Assembly (NCBI RefSeq): GCF_000247815.1
Contig: NC_021685.1
Span: 14,311,915 to 14,375,914 of the forward strand
Direction of reading: 5' to 3'
Length of the DNA stretch: 64,000 bases
DNA from: Ficedula albicollis
Taxonomy: Eukaryota > Chordata > Aves > Passeriformes > Muscicapidae
This document shows positions 48,730-60,999 of this stretch, piece by piece. Numbering within the stretch: position 1 is the first letter of the stretch; every line of letters begins with the position of its first letter. The position numbers were made by a program, and so were the translations under genes. Under the pieces are notes generated by a model. The model worked only from the letters and a program-made list of their open reading frames with translations, searched no databases and had not been told where the DNA came from.

Positions 48730-50914
48730 GTACATGAATAAGATTTCCAAGCAGAACGCATCAATTCATTAATTCAGCAGTCAAACCTTCAGTTTAGACA
48801 GGCTTCTCTGGAGACAGAAGGCAGCCCTCCCATTCTGTTTATTCTCCCATGCCTTTAACTGAATTCCTTGCCATTTCATGGGCATTACTGTACATTTGTT
48901 TGACATGATCAGGAAACAAGTTTTTAAATATGTGTTATGCATTAAATATCACATATATTCAGCAGGGAAGGAAAAACATTTCTGGAGTATACTAATTTTA
49001 CAGACTCTGGTTTCTAATAAATTTTCCAGCTGCCCTAAACTGCATTAGCAAGTTCCAGTTTATTGTCAAGCTTGTGCACAACACTCCTCAGTGACATGCC
49101 AAGTCTTTTCCACGGCAGCTGAACTCCTAAAGCTGTCCTCATTGGCAGGAAACTTGTCAGATTAAATTGCCACCTCTTGTCAGGTAAAGATGTATGATCT
49201 GATATCCCCCCGCTGCTGATGACACAAACACTCCTTTCACTTTGAATTATTATGAATCTCCAGTGTTTCTTACTACGAGCAGAGATGTATCTCGTTGTGA
49301 GAGGAAATATTCCTTGCTGACCATGTTCAGCATGGTTTATTATAAATATAAACACAGGAACACAAAACTCCCACATTTTTTTGACTGTTTTGTTCAGTTC
49401 TCACTTTTTTCCAGGGTATTTATCTGTCTAGAGAATCAAAAAAATAAAAGTATTTTCATTGTCTCTTGTGTCTTAAGCACTGTTTCCATAGAGTTGTCCA
49501 GATGTATATTTACTATTTTTCACTATATTTACTATTTCCAAAAGCTTGAGCAGGGAAGTCGGACCCTTCCAGCCTTACCCATTCTGTGATTACTATGCAT
49601 TCCTGCTCTCCTTCCTTCACCCTAGAAGCAGCATTTTGCTAGATAGAATTACCTGTTACTTTTGTGGCTCCTTGATGTGAGGAACAGAATAGAGAAGAAT
49701 CAAGCACCATAAGCTCGTTTGGTATTTACACTGAAGTATTACTTTCATCAGCATTTTTCAAATAATCACAATTCCAAATCCTTCTGCTGACTTATTCAAA
49801 ACATAATCATAGAACATTGGCACATGGGGTATTCTAAACAACTTCTCTAAACTGGGAGGGCAAATAAAACCAACTAAACCTAAACGAAATATTTCTGACA
49901 TACCTGCACAGCAATGTTTTGCTAGACTCCTTTATAAATTACATTTAAGCTTAAACAAGTTTAGCATTTCCACTTCTTACCCCCCAAGGTCCTGTTTTTA
50001 AGAAATGCAAAATAATTTTCAGAATTTTTTTTTTTTCTTGAAAGAAGAAAGCAATAGCTCTATCTATTGGGCAGAGAAATCATTCTTTTCCTCAATTTGC
50101 AGTTTTCCAGTTATGAACTGGAAGTTCCAGGCAATGCAACTTAGGGCTCTTTAGGCCAGAGACACAGAACTTAACTGTCCAAACTATAGCAGTGCAGCTC
50201 AACAGAAGGTGGCACAAAAGTTTGATTGAACAGTTTAAACTAGAAATTCCTGATAGCAGGCAGAAACTTTTCCAAAGTCCTCTGAAGCACTAGTGCTGAT
50301 TAGTATTTTATTTCCTCACCTGCTTGCAGGAACACAGATTGCTTACTCTGTTCTCATCACAAACTGAAATGGCTCCAAGCAATGCCTGGGAGCATAATTA
50401 AAAAAAGTTGTGCCCCAGAGAAAGCTGCTGAGAAGCCTGAGCAAAATGAGAAATGCACTCATGGCTTTTCCTGCTGACAGCCAGAGAGCAGTTGCACAGC
50501 AAGTTCAATAGACATCAGATACAAGGTAATGCTGGAAATTTTACAGCATTCTACAAAATTTTGCAAGTTTTCCAAACATAGCTGAATGGAAGTTCAAACT
50601 ACCAAAAGTCAACACAAAATAGTTAAGAATCTAAAAATGGCAAGAGAGGTACCAAGCAGTTTTTAGAAATGGCAGAATTGGTAAATAATTCAAACTTCTC
50701 CACTGAAAGCTTAAATGATGACAAAATGTTCAAAAAGGGATTTTTTTTACCCCCTTTTAAGTCTTGCATAAAATGGACCCTTTGCACTAACCTTTTCTAT
50801 GAACCTAGACCCCAATTTAAATAATTCCATTATCATCTTCAAAGAAGAAAGATATATTAGGAAAATGAAGCTATAGACTAATGGCACCTTATTAAAATCC
50901 TATTTACATAGAAT
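48730..50914. other. Non-coding stretch with a candidate regulatory patch (49020-49260)
   Basis: The patch holds CTGCATTAGCAAGTTCC, TTTATTGTCAAGCTTGTGCA, GTCAGATTAAATTGCCACC and CACTTTGAATTATTATG, with few simple repeats and retained CpG. It is enhancer-like, but this is unproven. The remainder is AT-rich, including an imperfect direct repeat TATTTACTATTT near 49506-49543 and a T-run near 50027-50037. No gene is recognised. Confidence 0.45.
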
Positions 50915-50934
50915 TAACATAAATACAAGTTGGT

Positions 50935-51025
50935 AAACCATATGCTATCACATCTGTTCCTCTGTGTATTAATAACAAGACTGTCCCCTATAGGGCTCTC
51001 AAATTAATATGCATTAGAACATATT
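50935..51025. repeat. Member A of a diverged dispersed repeat pair
   Basis: AAACCATATGCT, GTATTAATAACAAGACTGTC, CCCTATAGGGCTC and ATTAATATGCATTAGAACAT recur in the same order and orientation at 52548-52640 with about one difference every five bases. It may be an old interspersed repeat or an ancient local duplication; I cannot name a family. Confidence 0.75.
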
Positions 51026-52547
51026 ACAAAGTATTTTGATTCTCTTGACAATATAATTTGCAGCTAGATTATTTGTAGGCTTCCAGCTTGGAATTATTGC
51101 TGTTGCACTATACATCAGCTGTTTCTTCTAGTGTGATTAAAGTACAACACCTGTCTCTACTGGTATTAAGACTTTATGGAATCGTGTAAATTTTCAAATG
51201 CTCAGCTCCTTACAATTTCAAGTATTTTCAGTTTGAACGTGTCAGAAGGTTTCAGGCCCCTACCAGCTACACCATCACTTAGGAACTTTGTTTTCCAGCT
51301 TCCAGCACACTTAATATACATCAAACACCAGCAGTGTTTACTAATTACCTTAGGAAAAAACACTCACATAAAAAAAAAAAAAGAAAAAAAGCTTTAAATA
51401 CGAAGCTTAATAGACAAAAATTCCATTTCAGCAACCAAACGTTCTATAAATATATGTTTGCATTTCCAATGAAACTAACAGATGCCTCCCTACACTGAAT
51501 AAAGCAGGTGCCTGTATTTGCTCTTGAAGACTATGAAGAATATTTTGAGAAATCAGCAAAGTCCTTTTTTCCCTACTGTTTTTATAATTTTATTTACTCC
51601 TTTTTTTTGCATAAGTTGTATGACTAAAAAAAAAATACCCACAAAATCTGTCTTTTCTTCAGGTCAGCTACAAGGCTTAGTAACTAAAAAGTTAGTTACA
51701 GCCTGCTCCATTCCAGCACTGCCACAGGAGCCCTGCAGCTGGTCAGAAGTCAGCAAAGCTGACACAGAACATGGGAGTCCAGGTGTGAGGCATGAACTGC
51801 AATTTTTTTCTGGCATCAGAGGAGATTTAGAGCGAGAAAAAGAAAGATTAAACTGAACAGTCCTCAGCTTGTTCCCCACTGGATCTTCTTCTCCAAGACT
51901 GAATCCAAGTTGCTTTTGCTTTCATGCTTAAACAACTTCTGCCTGGCAGTCCAGTGAAAGATGCAGTGATGCACTGGGGGAGACAGAGCAAGCTGTGTCA
52001 CCTCCTGGAATGAAAAACAGCCTGAAGAATAACAGACCATCAGCAATTTTCACTGGTTTTAGGTAAAAGAGCAGGAATTACAAAATAATCAAAAACCAAA
52101 TCAGTTGTGCAGCAGAGGGATGGAAGCCATGCAGACAGGTTTATAGCTGGTTTATAGTTTTGGCCTGCAACTATCAAATTTTTCTGCTTTATTACATACA
52201 TTGTGCAAGGCTGCATCATGGATCAGGTTGCTGCATGAGGTATTACAGAAATATGGGAGCTTTAGACTTCCCACATGAAATATCATCATGCCTGCAAAAT
52301 TTCCTTCAGTCCTGCATATTCATTAATTGCTTGAGTTGTCATGGTCTTAAATTCTGAAGTGTTTCATTAATTTCCAGCCTATACACAACTATCATGACTT
52401 TTTCCAGCCAGAGACAAATAGATTGGATCAAGAGTAATCCTACTGAGCTTTGAGTTCATAAGTAGTGATCACAAAGGGTCTCTCAGTCATAGAACAGTGA
52501 CCCTTTTGAACAGTATTCAGATATAATTAATATAAGCATGTCTTAAT
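51026..52547. other. AT-rich non-coding stretch, no gene recognised
   Basis: The stretch includes an A-run near 51369-51390 and GC-richer sequence at 51700-51800. A 112-codon frame at 51518-51856 has no recognisable domain. Confidence 0.5.
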
Positions 52548-52640
52548 AAACCATATGCTCACTCAGCTGTTCTTTGCTGTATTAATAACAAGGCTGTCCC
52601 CTAAGGGACTCCAAAATGAATGTATATTAGACATATGTAT
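52548..52640. repeat. Member B of the diverged dispersed repeat pair
   Basis: AAACCATATGCT, GTATTAATAACAAGGCTGTC, CCCTAAGGGACTCC and GAATGTATATTAGACATATG match member A at 50935-51025. The 1.6-kb separation and equal orientation are compatible with either an old tandem duplication or two insertions of one family. Confidence 0.75.
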
Positions 52641-53407
52641 CCTAATAACCAGAAGGTATCACAGTTGTACTTGTCTTACTTTACTTACTTACTAAGTATT
52701 TAATACAGCATTATTTTAATGACTTTAAGAAAACATATGTGCCTGTCAGCTCAAAAATGCAGTTTATGAGACTCAAGATACGCTGAATATTGGGATAAAA
52801 GACTTCACAAATGCCATTCCTTCCCATTTTACATTAATAACTAATGGATTGATAATAATGTATCTAATAACCTATACTCTTTAAAAGAAAAGGGAAAGTA
52901 CAACATAACAAACCTCTGAATATATCTCATCATTTCAGGTCTCATTTGCTGTTGCTCATTACCTTATGACACAGACTGTAACAGACTTTTGCTCTTCACA
53001 GTATTAAAGTAAGCAAACTTATTTAAATAAAATAATCACCATTATCTCACACAAGGGTTCAGCTTGAAGTCATCTGAAATTTCCAACCATGTTTGTGTTC
53101 TTACCTGATTTATCACATGCAATTTATTTTATGATATCCTAGCTCCCCCACACTTTTGAAAGTAAAAGTGGCAAAATGAAATTCTAATCAAAATCCTAGA
53201 GAGAAGACATCTCTGAGCAAAAAAAAATCGACAAATATTATCTGGAATAAGAATTCCTGCCTATGTCTCTCACTTTCCAAAGCAAAGCCTGCTCACTGAT
53301 TTTTTCTAGGATGGTTCTCATAAGAAGCTTTGACAGAGAACTGATCCTGCTGTGATTTATTAAAATGTGAATGTGTCTTTGTGTAATGGGAAAGAGCACA
53401 ATGGCCT
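52641..53407. other. AT-rich non-coding stretch
   Basis: Nothing beyond AT-rich unique sequence and short A-runs is seen here. Confidence 0.6.
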
Positions 53408-53730
53408 AGGAGGGTCAGGAAGATGCTCAGAGGGCTGGAGCACCTCTCCAAGGAAGACAGGCTGAGAGAATTGGGGCTGGGCTGTGGGGACACCTCAGAG
53501 CCCCCTCCAGAGCCTGAAGAGGCTCCAAGAGAGCTGGAGAGGGACTTTGGGCAAGGGCCTGGAGTGACACGACAAGGTGAATGACTTCCCACTGCCAGAG
53601 GGCAGGGCTAGACAGCATATTAGGAAAAGTTCTTCATTACTGGAGGTTAGTGTGACACTGGCACAGGCTGTCCAGAGAAGTTGTGGATTCCCTATCCCTG
53701 GAAGTGTTCAGGGCCAGGATGGGGCTCTGT
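53408..53730 (+). mobile_element. CR1 LINE fragment, 3' region, truncated at both ends
   Basis: The sequence closely follows the conserved 3' part of CR1: GATGCTCAGAGGGCTGGAGC, CAAGGAAGACAGGCTGAGAG, AGAGAGCTGGAGAGGGACTT, GGCAAGGGCCTGGAGTGACA, GGCACAGGCTGTCCAGAGAA, GGAAGTGTTCAGGGCCAGGA, in this order on the plus strand. Relative to the family the copy stops at GGATGGGGCTCTG, before the GATGATCTTTAAGGTCC block and the terminal ATTCTATG repeats. It therefore lost its 3' tail as well as the usual 5' part. It has no coding capacity. Confidence 0.92.
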
Positions 53731-55771
53731 AGGATTTGTTATGGTTGGATGAATAATTAATGAATAACTTTTTCTTGCACTGTTTCCCATGAATGCCTTT
53801 TCTCACCTGCTATCTATGTGCACTTTCATGCTGTGCCACTTTTAAGTACAGATAGAAGAGTCTTTTCTTTTTGGGGGGTTTTTTTGGTTGTCTTTTTTTT
53901 TTTCCTTTGGGGGTGGGGGAGAGGGGTTGCTTTTCTGCCATGCATAATGACCACAGGTACCCTGAGCAATGGGGAAACCATTTGAGTGCTGGAGGCACCC
54001 CAAATAATACACTCATGTTGGATGAAATTTGCAATTATAATTCTACCTCTTCTACAGCTCTGTATAACAGACACAGCTCACAGAAGAGCTCAAAGTTGCA
54101 GCTCCATTTTTCTGAGCAGATGTGATCCCCACCTCACAAGATCCTCAGGAAGTTAACAATACACTTGTCATTTTGAATTGGATAAAAAGCAGCTGTTCTT
54201 TAAGCTTTCATTTCAAAGAAAATACACACTGTTCTGCAACAAATGGCAATTAGTTGTCAAAAGGGGAATACTGAGAGCAGCTCTCCAGATAAAATGCTTT
54301 TGTTTATCACTAATTTATAACAATGCATCACAAACTTGAGGAGTAGATGCAAGAGTCATAGAATAATGAAGCCTGAATATTTTGATCAAAACAACTACAG
54401 CAGGTTCAGCATCTCCACCGAGCTAAGTTAGCTGAATTGAAATGTCTGGTCTCAGTTGCTTGTTGCCGTGTTGTGCTTTCACCAGCTGACACGAGGGAAC
54501 TTCTTTTCCTGACAAAAGACAAAACATTTCTGCCAGCTGAGGTGACATTGTGTTCATTCAATAATGATACAAGGCCCTGAGGTTCTTCAGCGAGAAAGAT
54601 AACAAAGAGAATCCTCATTAACTAACTGCAGAAGAATGAAGGTCAGCCCACAGAGAGACTATTGTGCTTACATGTCAGTTAGAACATTTGTTCTTCATTA
54701 ATTCTTTAAACCCAAGCTGGGATATCATCTAGCAGCATTTCAATGTCCCACACTCCATCAGAAATAACTCTTAGGATGTGGGTGTCTTTGCACTGTGCTT
54801 AAGAGGCTTTTTTTAGAAGCACTTGAGTTCACACCATTGGACACTAATAATGTTTTAAGATTATTACAAGACTGGATGTAATACAGGAAATAACAGTTTG
54901 GGTATTTCAAGATGAAATAAATGAGGATTGACATAACATATTCCATGAAATCTGCTATATGGACATGTAAAAATACCATCACTATTTTTGATGTTTGTGC
55001 ACTACTTTGTTACTGGTGTATTTTTAAGTGTTTTCTGGTGAATCAAAACATCTTATTTCTGTCAAGAATATACTCTCCATAGAGTGGTAGAATTATATGC
55101 AAGATACTGTATTTTCAAATATGCAGATGCAACTATAAATATTTAGGTCTGTTTACATCTGGGGAGTTTTGGACATATGCTGTGTAATTAGCTACTAAAA
55201 AGATGATAGCCACACCTTTGTCTTCTTAGATTTAAAAAAAAAAATTCATGTGTCATGTTGTGAAATAGTGTTCCACATTTTTCTCTCCCTGTGATGGCCA
55301 CAAAAAAAATCTCCCAAGCCAATAGCCTTCTGGTTCTGCATGTTTATTGTTCTTAAGTACAGATCAGTTCTCATAGAAGTAAGAAAACATAAAGCACGTT
55401 ATACATGTGTGTATATACATGTGTGTGTGCATCTCTCTCTAAATGTATTTATAACTATATGTTTAATGGATATCCTTTTAAAGATTTAATGCTTCTTATG
55501 ATTAGAGTTTGAGGGCATTCTGCATAAAATAGAATGTTAAATGTGAAACTTGGGAAGATTTCCTTCAGAGCATGAGCACAAGCAGAGACCTTCATGTGGT
55601 CCTGCTCAAACTGCCAGAAGATTCCACAGCCACAGCAGCACAGCCAAGCCACTGTGTCAGTGCACGACTGAAGGGAGCCAGATGAGGAATTCCCATCCTT
55701 TCCATGCCATCAGTCCTGGTAACCTCCGTGTACAAGACAGTAGCATCCTAAAATTGGCAGTTCTTTGCAAT
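53731..55771. other. Non-coding stretch with a candidate regulatory patch (54400-54640)
   Basis: A T/G-rich low-complexity run lies at 53862-53935. The patch 54400-54640 has retained CpGs (CACCGAGC, TGCCGTG, ACACGAGG, CAGCGAG), an E-box CAGCTG, and homeodomain and SOX-like strings (TTCATTCAATAATG, GATAACAAAGAG, CATTAACTAAC). It stands out from AT-rich flanks and may be an enhancer. A TG/TA microsatellite lies at 55401-55430. No gene is recognised. Confidence 0.45.
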
Positions 55772-55934
55772 TTTTTCCCTCACTCTATGCCATATGACTA
55801 TTGTGCTTACAGGTTTATTTTAACTGACATGTTGCAATTAGAAATATCAGATATTTTTCCCTCACTCTATGCCATATGACTATTGTGCTTACAGGTTTAT
55901 TTTAACTGACCTGTTGCAATTAGAAATATCAGAT
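55772..55934. repeat. Two-copy tandem duplication, period 82 bp
   Basis: Both copies contain TTTTTCCCTCACTCTATGCC through GAAATATCAGATAT. The visible difference is GACATGTTG versus GACCTGTTG. Confidence 0.97.
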
Positions 55935-58363
55935 ATCAGAGAAAATTTGGGAGAGGAAATGGCCAGACAGTTACTGCTTCAGTTGGAGAGGCTTATCCTT
56001 GTATCAAGTTTGTTCTAAAGCAGTTTCTTGTAACCCCAAATGATTTGTCCTTGGTGTCTCATATTATTCATTTTATTGGTCATCTCTGGATTCTTGTCAG
56101 AAAAAGGAAAAAGCTGATGGAGAGGTAACTGAAAAGCAAGAATATTTTAACTGAGTGTCCTTTTACCATTTCTTCCAAAGCCTCAGTGAATTATCCTGTC
56201 TCCCTTCTAGCCAATGCCAACCTGATATCTATATATTCTTTTATGAACACTGTGCAAATGGGGAATTATATTTATATAATAAATTTATTATTTTATAACA
56301 CTGTGCATTATTTTATGAACACTGTGCACTCTTCTCTCTTAACAGACTTTTGTTGATTTGTTACAGGTTTAATCTGCAGGTGCTATTAGATTCCTAGATC
56401 AGCACAGAACCCCAGTGCTCTCTGAAGGCAGAAGGCAGCCTGTGTCAGGGAAATCTGGCTGATCAGCATGCTGTCTAATCCAACATTGACACAAAAACAT
56501 ACAATTCTTTGCCTACATTTTCAAATTACAACCTGGTGATAGTAAATGCTGTAATAGAAAAGAAGAGAAATAAACTTCTAAAATACCAAAACACTAAGGT
56601 ACCTGAAACAAAACAGCCTCCAATTTAATTCACCTCTGTAGCTGTAATCCAAAGGCATAGTGAAGCAAAGTGTCTATTTGTGTCCTGGATCATGAAGCAG
56701 CCTGCAGCCCTGAGTGGGTCTACCTCAGCTGGCTTTTAAACTGTTTCCATCCAGCCTTGTCCACTCCTAAATCCTCGGTTCAACACCCTTGTTTCTGCTG
56801 TCAGGCAGCACTGCAAGCACGATGGTTTTTGCTACCCCCCCGTGCACCTGCAGAGCTCTGATGTCTGTTCCTTGGTCAGACAGCCCAGCAGACAACTGCT
56901 CTTCTCTTTCACGTCTCCCTTTTATTAGGAAGGCAGCAAATTATAAACTGTTCTCTTCCCAAACTTGTCCTGATTGGCTTGAAAGGAGATCCCAGAGTCA
57001 GCCTGCCACACCTACTGCAAAACAAGGCACCTGACACACGCAGAGAGAACAGCAGGATATGCTCTGTGTTCCATTCCCTAAACACCAGCTGCTCCATCAG
57101 TTCCAGCACAGCCTCCTCCTCTGCTGCTGCCGGAGTCCCTCATGGCTTGGCTGGCCTTGCTCCTGACAGCTGACATTTCAGATTTAATGGCCACAGGACC
57201 ATGACAGGACATACTTGCCATCCATGCTTCTCCACTGGGTATGCCAAGCAAATCAAGAAGTGGAAGTGGCAGAATAAAATTACTGCTACACTTAGGTAGT
57301 ATGTCCATCTTAGCTGGGTTTACACGTTCTTCAAATCTGTGTCATAATAAAATGGACATAATAAAAAACCTGTCACATCTGTACTAATTTACAAGAAGAG
57401 AACTGTAACAGTGTTCATGATTTAGAAAAATGGCCCCATTCTGTTTCAGCTATTTTTTTAAAATTCCAATCTAATGTTAATCAACAAAATGGCTTTACAA
57501 AGGGCAAGCTCCTTACCTGATAGGTAGAAGAAACACAGTTGTCTGCAACACAGATCCAGAAGCTTCTTTAATTTCTTCTCTTCTGCTTGCACACTTTAAA
57601 GCACAGGGTTTGGTTTCCTCTCTTTGCTGAACAATTATGAAGTAGCATTTGGTCTACTTAGCAAATGGTGCAATTTCCCCTTTCATTTTTATTCATTTAT
57701 TTATTTTGTATTGAAGAGAGAGCTCTCAGAGTGAACGAGCAATTACCCAGCACCTTCCTCTGGGATCTCTCTGAGAGTAAGGAACAGAGGCACTCAAACA
57801 TGATTCCAATCCACCTTTGCCATCATCCAGTGGCAGGGTCGATTCAAAGAGCTGCTGACATACCCAGAGGTCTTGAAGGCACTCGCATGAGTTAAGTGTG
57901 TTAATGGTTTCCTAATCAAAACAAAAGCCACCAAGTTCCTCTCGAACATACCTGGTAATTACTGACAGACTGTAAATATGTGTGAGCAGTTCACAGTCCA
58001 TCCCCTAAAGTTTATAAAAAAATAACATTTTCAAAAATTGCCTGAATATCCTGAAATTTTTATAACAAAGCTTCTGAACTGAACTGTGAAAATGCCAATG
58101 CTTAAGGCACCTTGGATTAGTTTTCCACCAATATCAGGTGAAATTAATGGGTTTAGATAACTTTATCAGAATTTAAATGAAAGCAAGAAAAGTGAGAGAT
58201 TTTTCTATTTTTATTTTTGAGGAGTACTGAAGTATTTTGAAATATTACAAAAGCAAGTTCAGATATATAAAATAATACTAATTCAGTTTTAGGAAGGCAT
58301 ACAGGTTAGCTCTGAACCAATAATTTTCTGAATTCTATCCTACTATTTTACATTCACTGTAAA
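55935..58363. other. Non-coding stretch with short repeats and a candidate regulatory patch
   Basis: The block TTTTATGAACACTGTGCA occurs at 56239, slightly shortened at 56291, and again at 56311, forming a small irregular repeat. The segment 56680-57240 is GC-richer with overlapping chance frames. The patch 57700-57980 (GTGAACGAGCAATTACCC, GAGTTAAGTGTGTTAATGG, CCTAATCAAAAC, GGTAATTACTGACAG) is dense in homeodomain-type cores with retained CpG, and is a possible enhancer. No gene is recognised. Confidence 0.45.
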
Positions 58364-58507
58364 ATACAAACCTTTCAGTAATGGAAAATTATTCATTTTC
58401 TCCTCCAGTAAAAGTGTTAGTCAAAATAACATTCAATACAAACCTTTCAGTAATGGAAAATTATTCCTTTTCTCCTCCAGTAAAATTGTTAGTCAAAGTA
58501 ACATTCT
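58364..58507. repeat. Two-copy tandem duplication, period 72 bp
   Basis: Copies start at 58364 and 58436 with ATACAAACCTTTCAGTAATG and end AGTAACATTC or AATAACATTC. They differ at a few single bases (CATTTTC/CCTTTTC, AAAGTG/AAATTG). Confidence 0.97.
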
Positions 58508-58713
58508 TTTTTTTTTTTCTTTAGATAACAATTGATATCAACTAGGCAAAACATGATCCAAAAAGTCTTCTTAAAGTATCGCAGCATTTACTGTCACATT
58601 GCTGGACTGTGCACTTCATGGAGGCTACATATTGCATTAAAAAAGTGAATATTTATTCAACATACCAAATCCAGTTCTTGATTATTTTGCCCTTTTGACA
58701 AAACTATACAAAG

Positions 58714-58785
58714 AAGATTGGAAATCCTGTCATCCAAATCTGCCCCAGTTTACAACTTCCTTTTAATGGCTGAAGAAGATATAAG
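58714..58785 (+). CDS. Weak candidate internal exon (72 bp)
   Basis: The segment lies between a weak acceptor (ACTATACAAAG) and a strong donor (ATATAAG/GTAAGAGT). One frame (phase 2 in, phase 2 out, length divisible by three) is open and gives a protein-like peptide ending NFLLMAEEDIR; the other frames are poorer. It follows the better candidate at 48582-48729 on the same strand but is not directly phase-compatible with it, so an intermediate exon would be needed. Splice-like pairs of this size also arise by chance in 64 kb, hence the low confidence. Confidence 0.15.
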
Positions 58786-60867
58786 GTAAGAGTATCAGTT
58801 CTACTCCACATACATTTAAATAGGCTGGAGGAATACATTTTAAACTTTAGAAAATCCTAATCAACATAAGACTCTTTATACAAGTACTGCTATCATGTGT
58901 TATTGGGTAAACAGATTTTTTCTCTTCCATCAATCTAAGTCTATTTGTTTAGAAATTACTGAGCTATTAGAACTGCTATCTTGTCTCTTGCATTTAATTT
59001 TCAATCTGCATTACATTTAGATATCCAAGTGACAGAGAAAGAGGTGGATGGTTACATTCCTGTAGCTTCCAGTTCTGTAAAATGAATCTCAGTGTGAAAA
59101 ATTAAGATTCATGGGCTTCATAATCATTTTGTTCTGCTGAAGCCAATTTGAATAAAAGGGAAAAAGAATTTATATATGAAAATATCTTTGATATCTTTGG
59201 ATAAAAATAAGCATGGTACATTAATTTGAGCTCATACACAAATTGCCATTTTATTTTCTCCCTTACCCATGTGAAGCCCCATTAGCATATGCACAACAGA
59301 TTTCAGGCTGCTCTCTTTCAACCTGTTATCTAAAGAAATGCAGGAAATGGTCTGGGAGAACATGAAGTGTGGAGTAACTCACTGCCACTCTGTATATGCC
59401 ATTTTAGGATTCCATGTACACACTGATCTTTCAACAGATAATTTTCCTTTTCTTTAATTGAAAGGTGGAATGGTTCACCTTGAGATTGATGTAGCAATTC
59501 TGACCCCCAGCTGCCTACCTGGTCCCTCTCTGAGGCACCTCATGTGGTTGTTGTGCAGTTGTTTAAGGGTGTCAAGAACCAGTTCAAGAACCTAAAGATG
59601 CCATGTAGCCAATGCAGGAACAGCTGAGAGGTCCCTGCACTGGAGAAAGAACATCTGAGAGAGGGGTGCTGAGACCATGCCCCAGAAATAAACCATCCCC
59701 ATCATCTGTCAGAGGCATGGAACTGCTGGCAAAGGTACTGGGAACAAATCCGGGCCTTTTCTTTCTTCTAAGATAAAAAACCACTTTATGGTGTAACATA
59801 GAAGTGACATTTGGTCTAATCTAATCCAAATTAAAACTGTTCCAATATCAGTTGTATAACACTTAATGCATAATCCTTTCTGATTTTAAATGGCTAAAAC
59901 CAGTATTATATTAATTAAGCTAAAGAGTATTTCATTTCCTGGCTGAAAATTATTGCACTAGCATTTTTGGTTTTTACTCCTTAACTGTAGAGTTTCTTTA
60001 AGCCCAGTCTTAGTTCATAGGAGAACAGGCACATTTTAAATTCTCAGTAAAGGAGAAAGAAGAAAGCAGGTGACACACAATGAGATTTCATACCTATTCA
60101 GCTTCTTGTAGCATCTCCAGACCAATGATCTTAAATCAGCAGAGTGATTGCTTGAGAAAAGCCCTGTGCCACAAGTCTAAGCCCAGCATTGATCCACTTT
60201 CTCACTGTTAGAAAGTCAGTATATTTAATCCACCACCTTTGGCTTTATTTTTAACTTTGCCACTGTATCTGTTGCCATGCTGTTCTGGTACGTTGAGCAC
60301 TACCCTGGGCAATCAAGCAGGGAACACAGCACATTACAAATGGATGTGGTATGATAGTACATTAGCTAGGAAATACTGCAGCATCACCTCTTCCCTGAAA
60401 TATCACAAATTCCACTTTCCCTTCCAGCAAAATACTACTGAGCCCATAATGGGAAATAAGTAGATTTCAGATTTCTGTACTGCTGGCTGAGTACCAGCCC
60501 ATGAGAATGATAAACATTTTACTATTTCCAGCATCTGGCACTTGTAAAACTTTTGGTTTTAATTTCTATTGTGTGATTTGACATCACCTTAGAAAATCTG
60601 CTCTAATCAGGTGTTTCACTCTATAATAGAAGCAGAGTGAATACACAGGGTTTTGGATGTAGCAGAGATGCTGTGATGTCCTGACTTGGAGATGGCTTCT
60701 TGCCAACCTTGGCAAGCCTTGGCTGCATTACCTTTGCAATCATTTAGTACCAGTCCTTCATGTCAGCAGGGTGATAGCACAAAATGAGTACTTCCAAATG
60801 CATGAATACTCATCAAGAGCAGCAGAAAGAACTGACCTAAGGCATGGTACTTTGCAGATAAGGAGTC
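58786..60867. other. Non-coding stretch; possible LTR relic at 59470-59800
   Basis: The segment 59640-59780 (GTGCTGAGACCATGCCCCAG, AAATAAACCATCCCC, CCGGGCCTTTTCTTTCTTC) has a polyadenylation signal and a GC-richer, LTR-like texture on the plus strand, but I could not find TG/CA ends with a target-site duplication. The remainder is AT-rich unique sequence without a recognisable gene. Confidence 0.35.
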
Positions 60868-60983
60868 ACATCATCTGGCTGTATGTTCATTATATAATCT
60901 GGAAAAAATCCCTAGTTTTTTACATATATCATCTGGCTGTATGTTCATTATATAATCTGGACAAAATCCCTAGGTTTTTACAT
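60868..60983. repeat. Two-copy tandem duplication, period 58 bp
   Basis: Copies starting at 60868 and 60926 share ATCATCTGGCTGTATGTTCA and the following TTATATAATCTGG through TTTTTACATA. They differ at GGAAAAAAT/GGACAAAAT and CTAGT/CTAGG. Confidence 0.97.
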
Positions 60984-60999
60984 ACCAGTTCCATCTCTG

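Noticed and set aside
54355..54380. AGTCATAGAATAATGAAGCC as a CR1 3' terminus
   Set aside because: It has only a few bases of similarity to the terminal ATTCTATG repeats and no adjoining CR1 body. Similar strings at 49807 and 52488 were rejected for the same reason.
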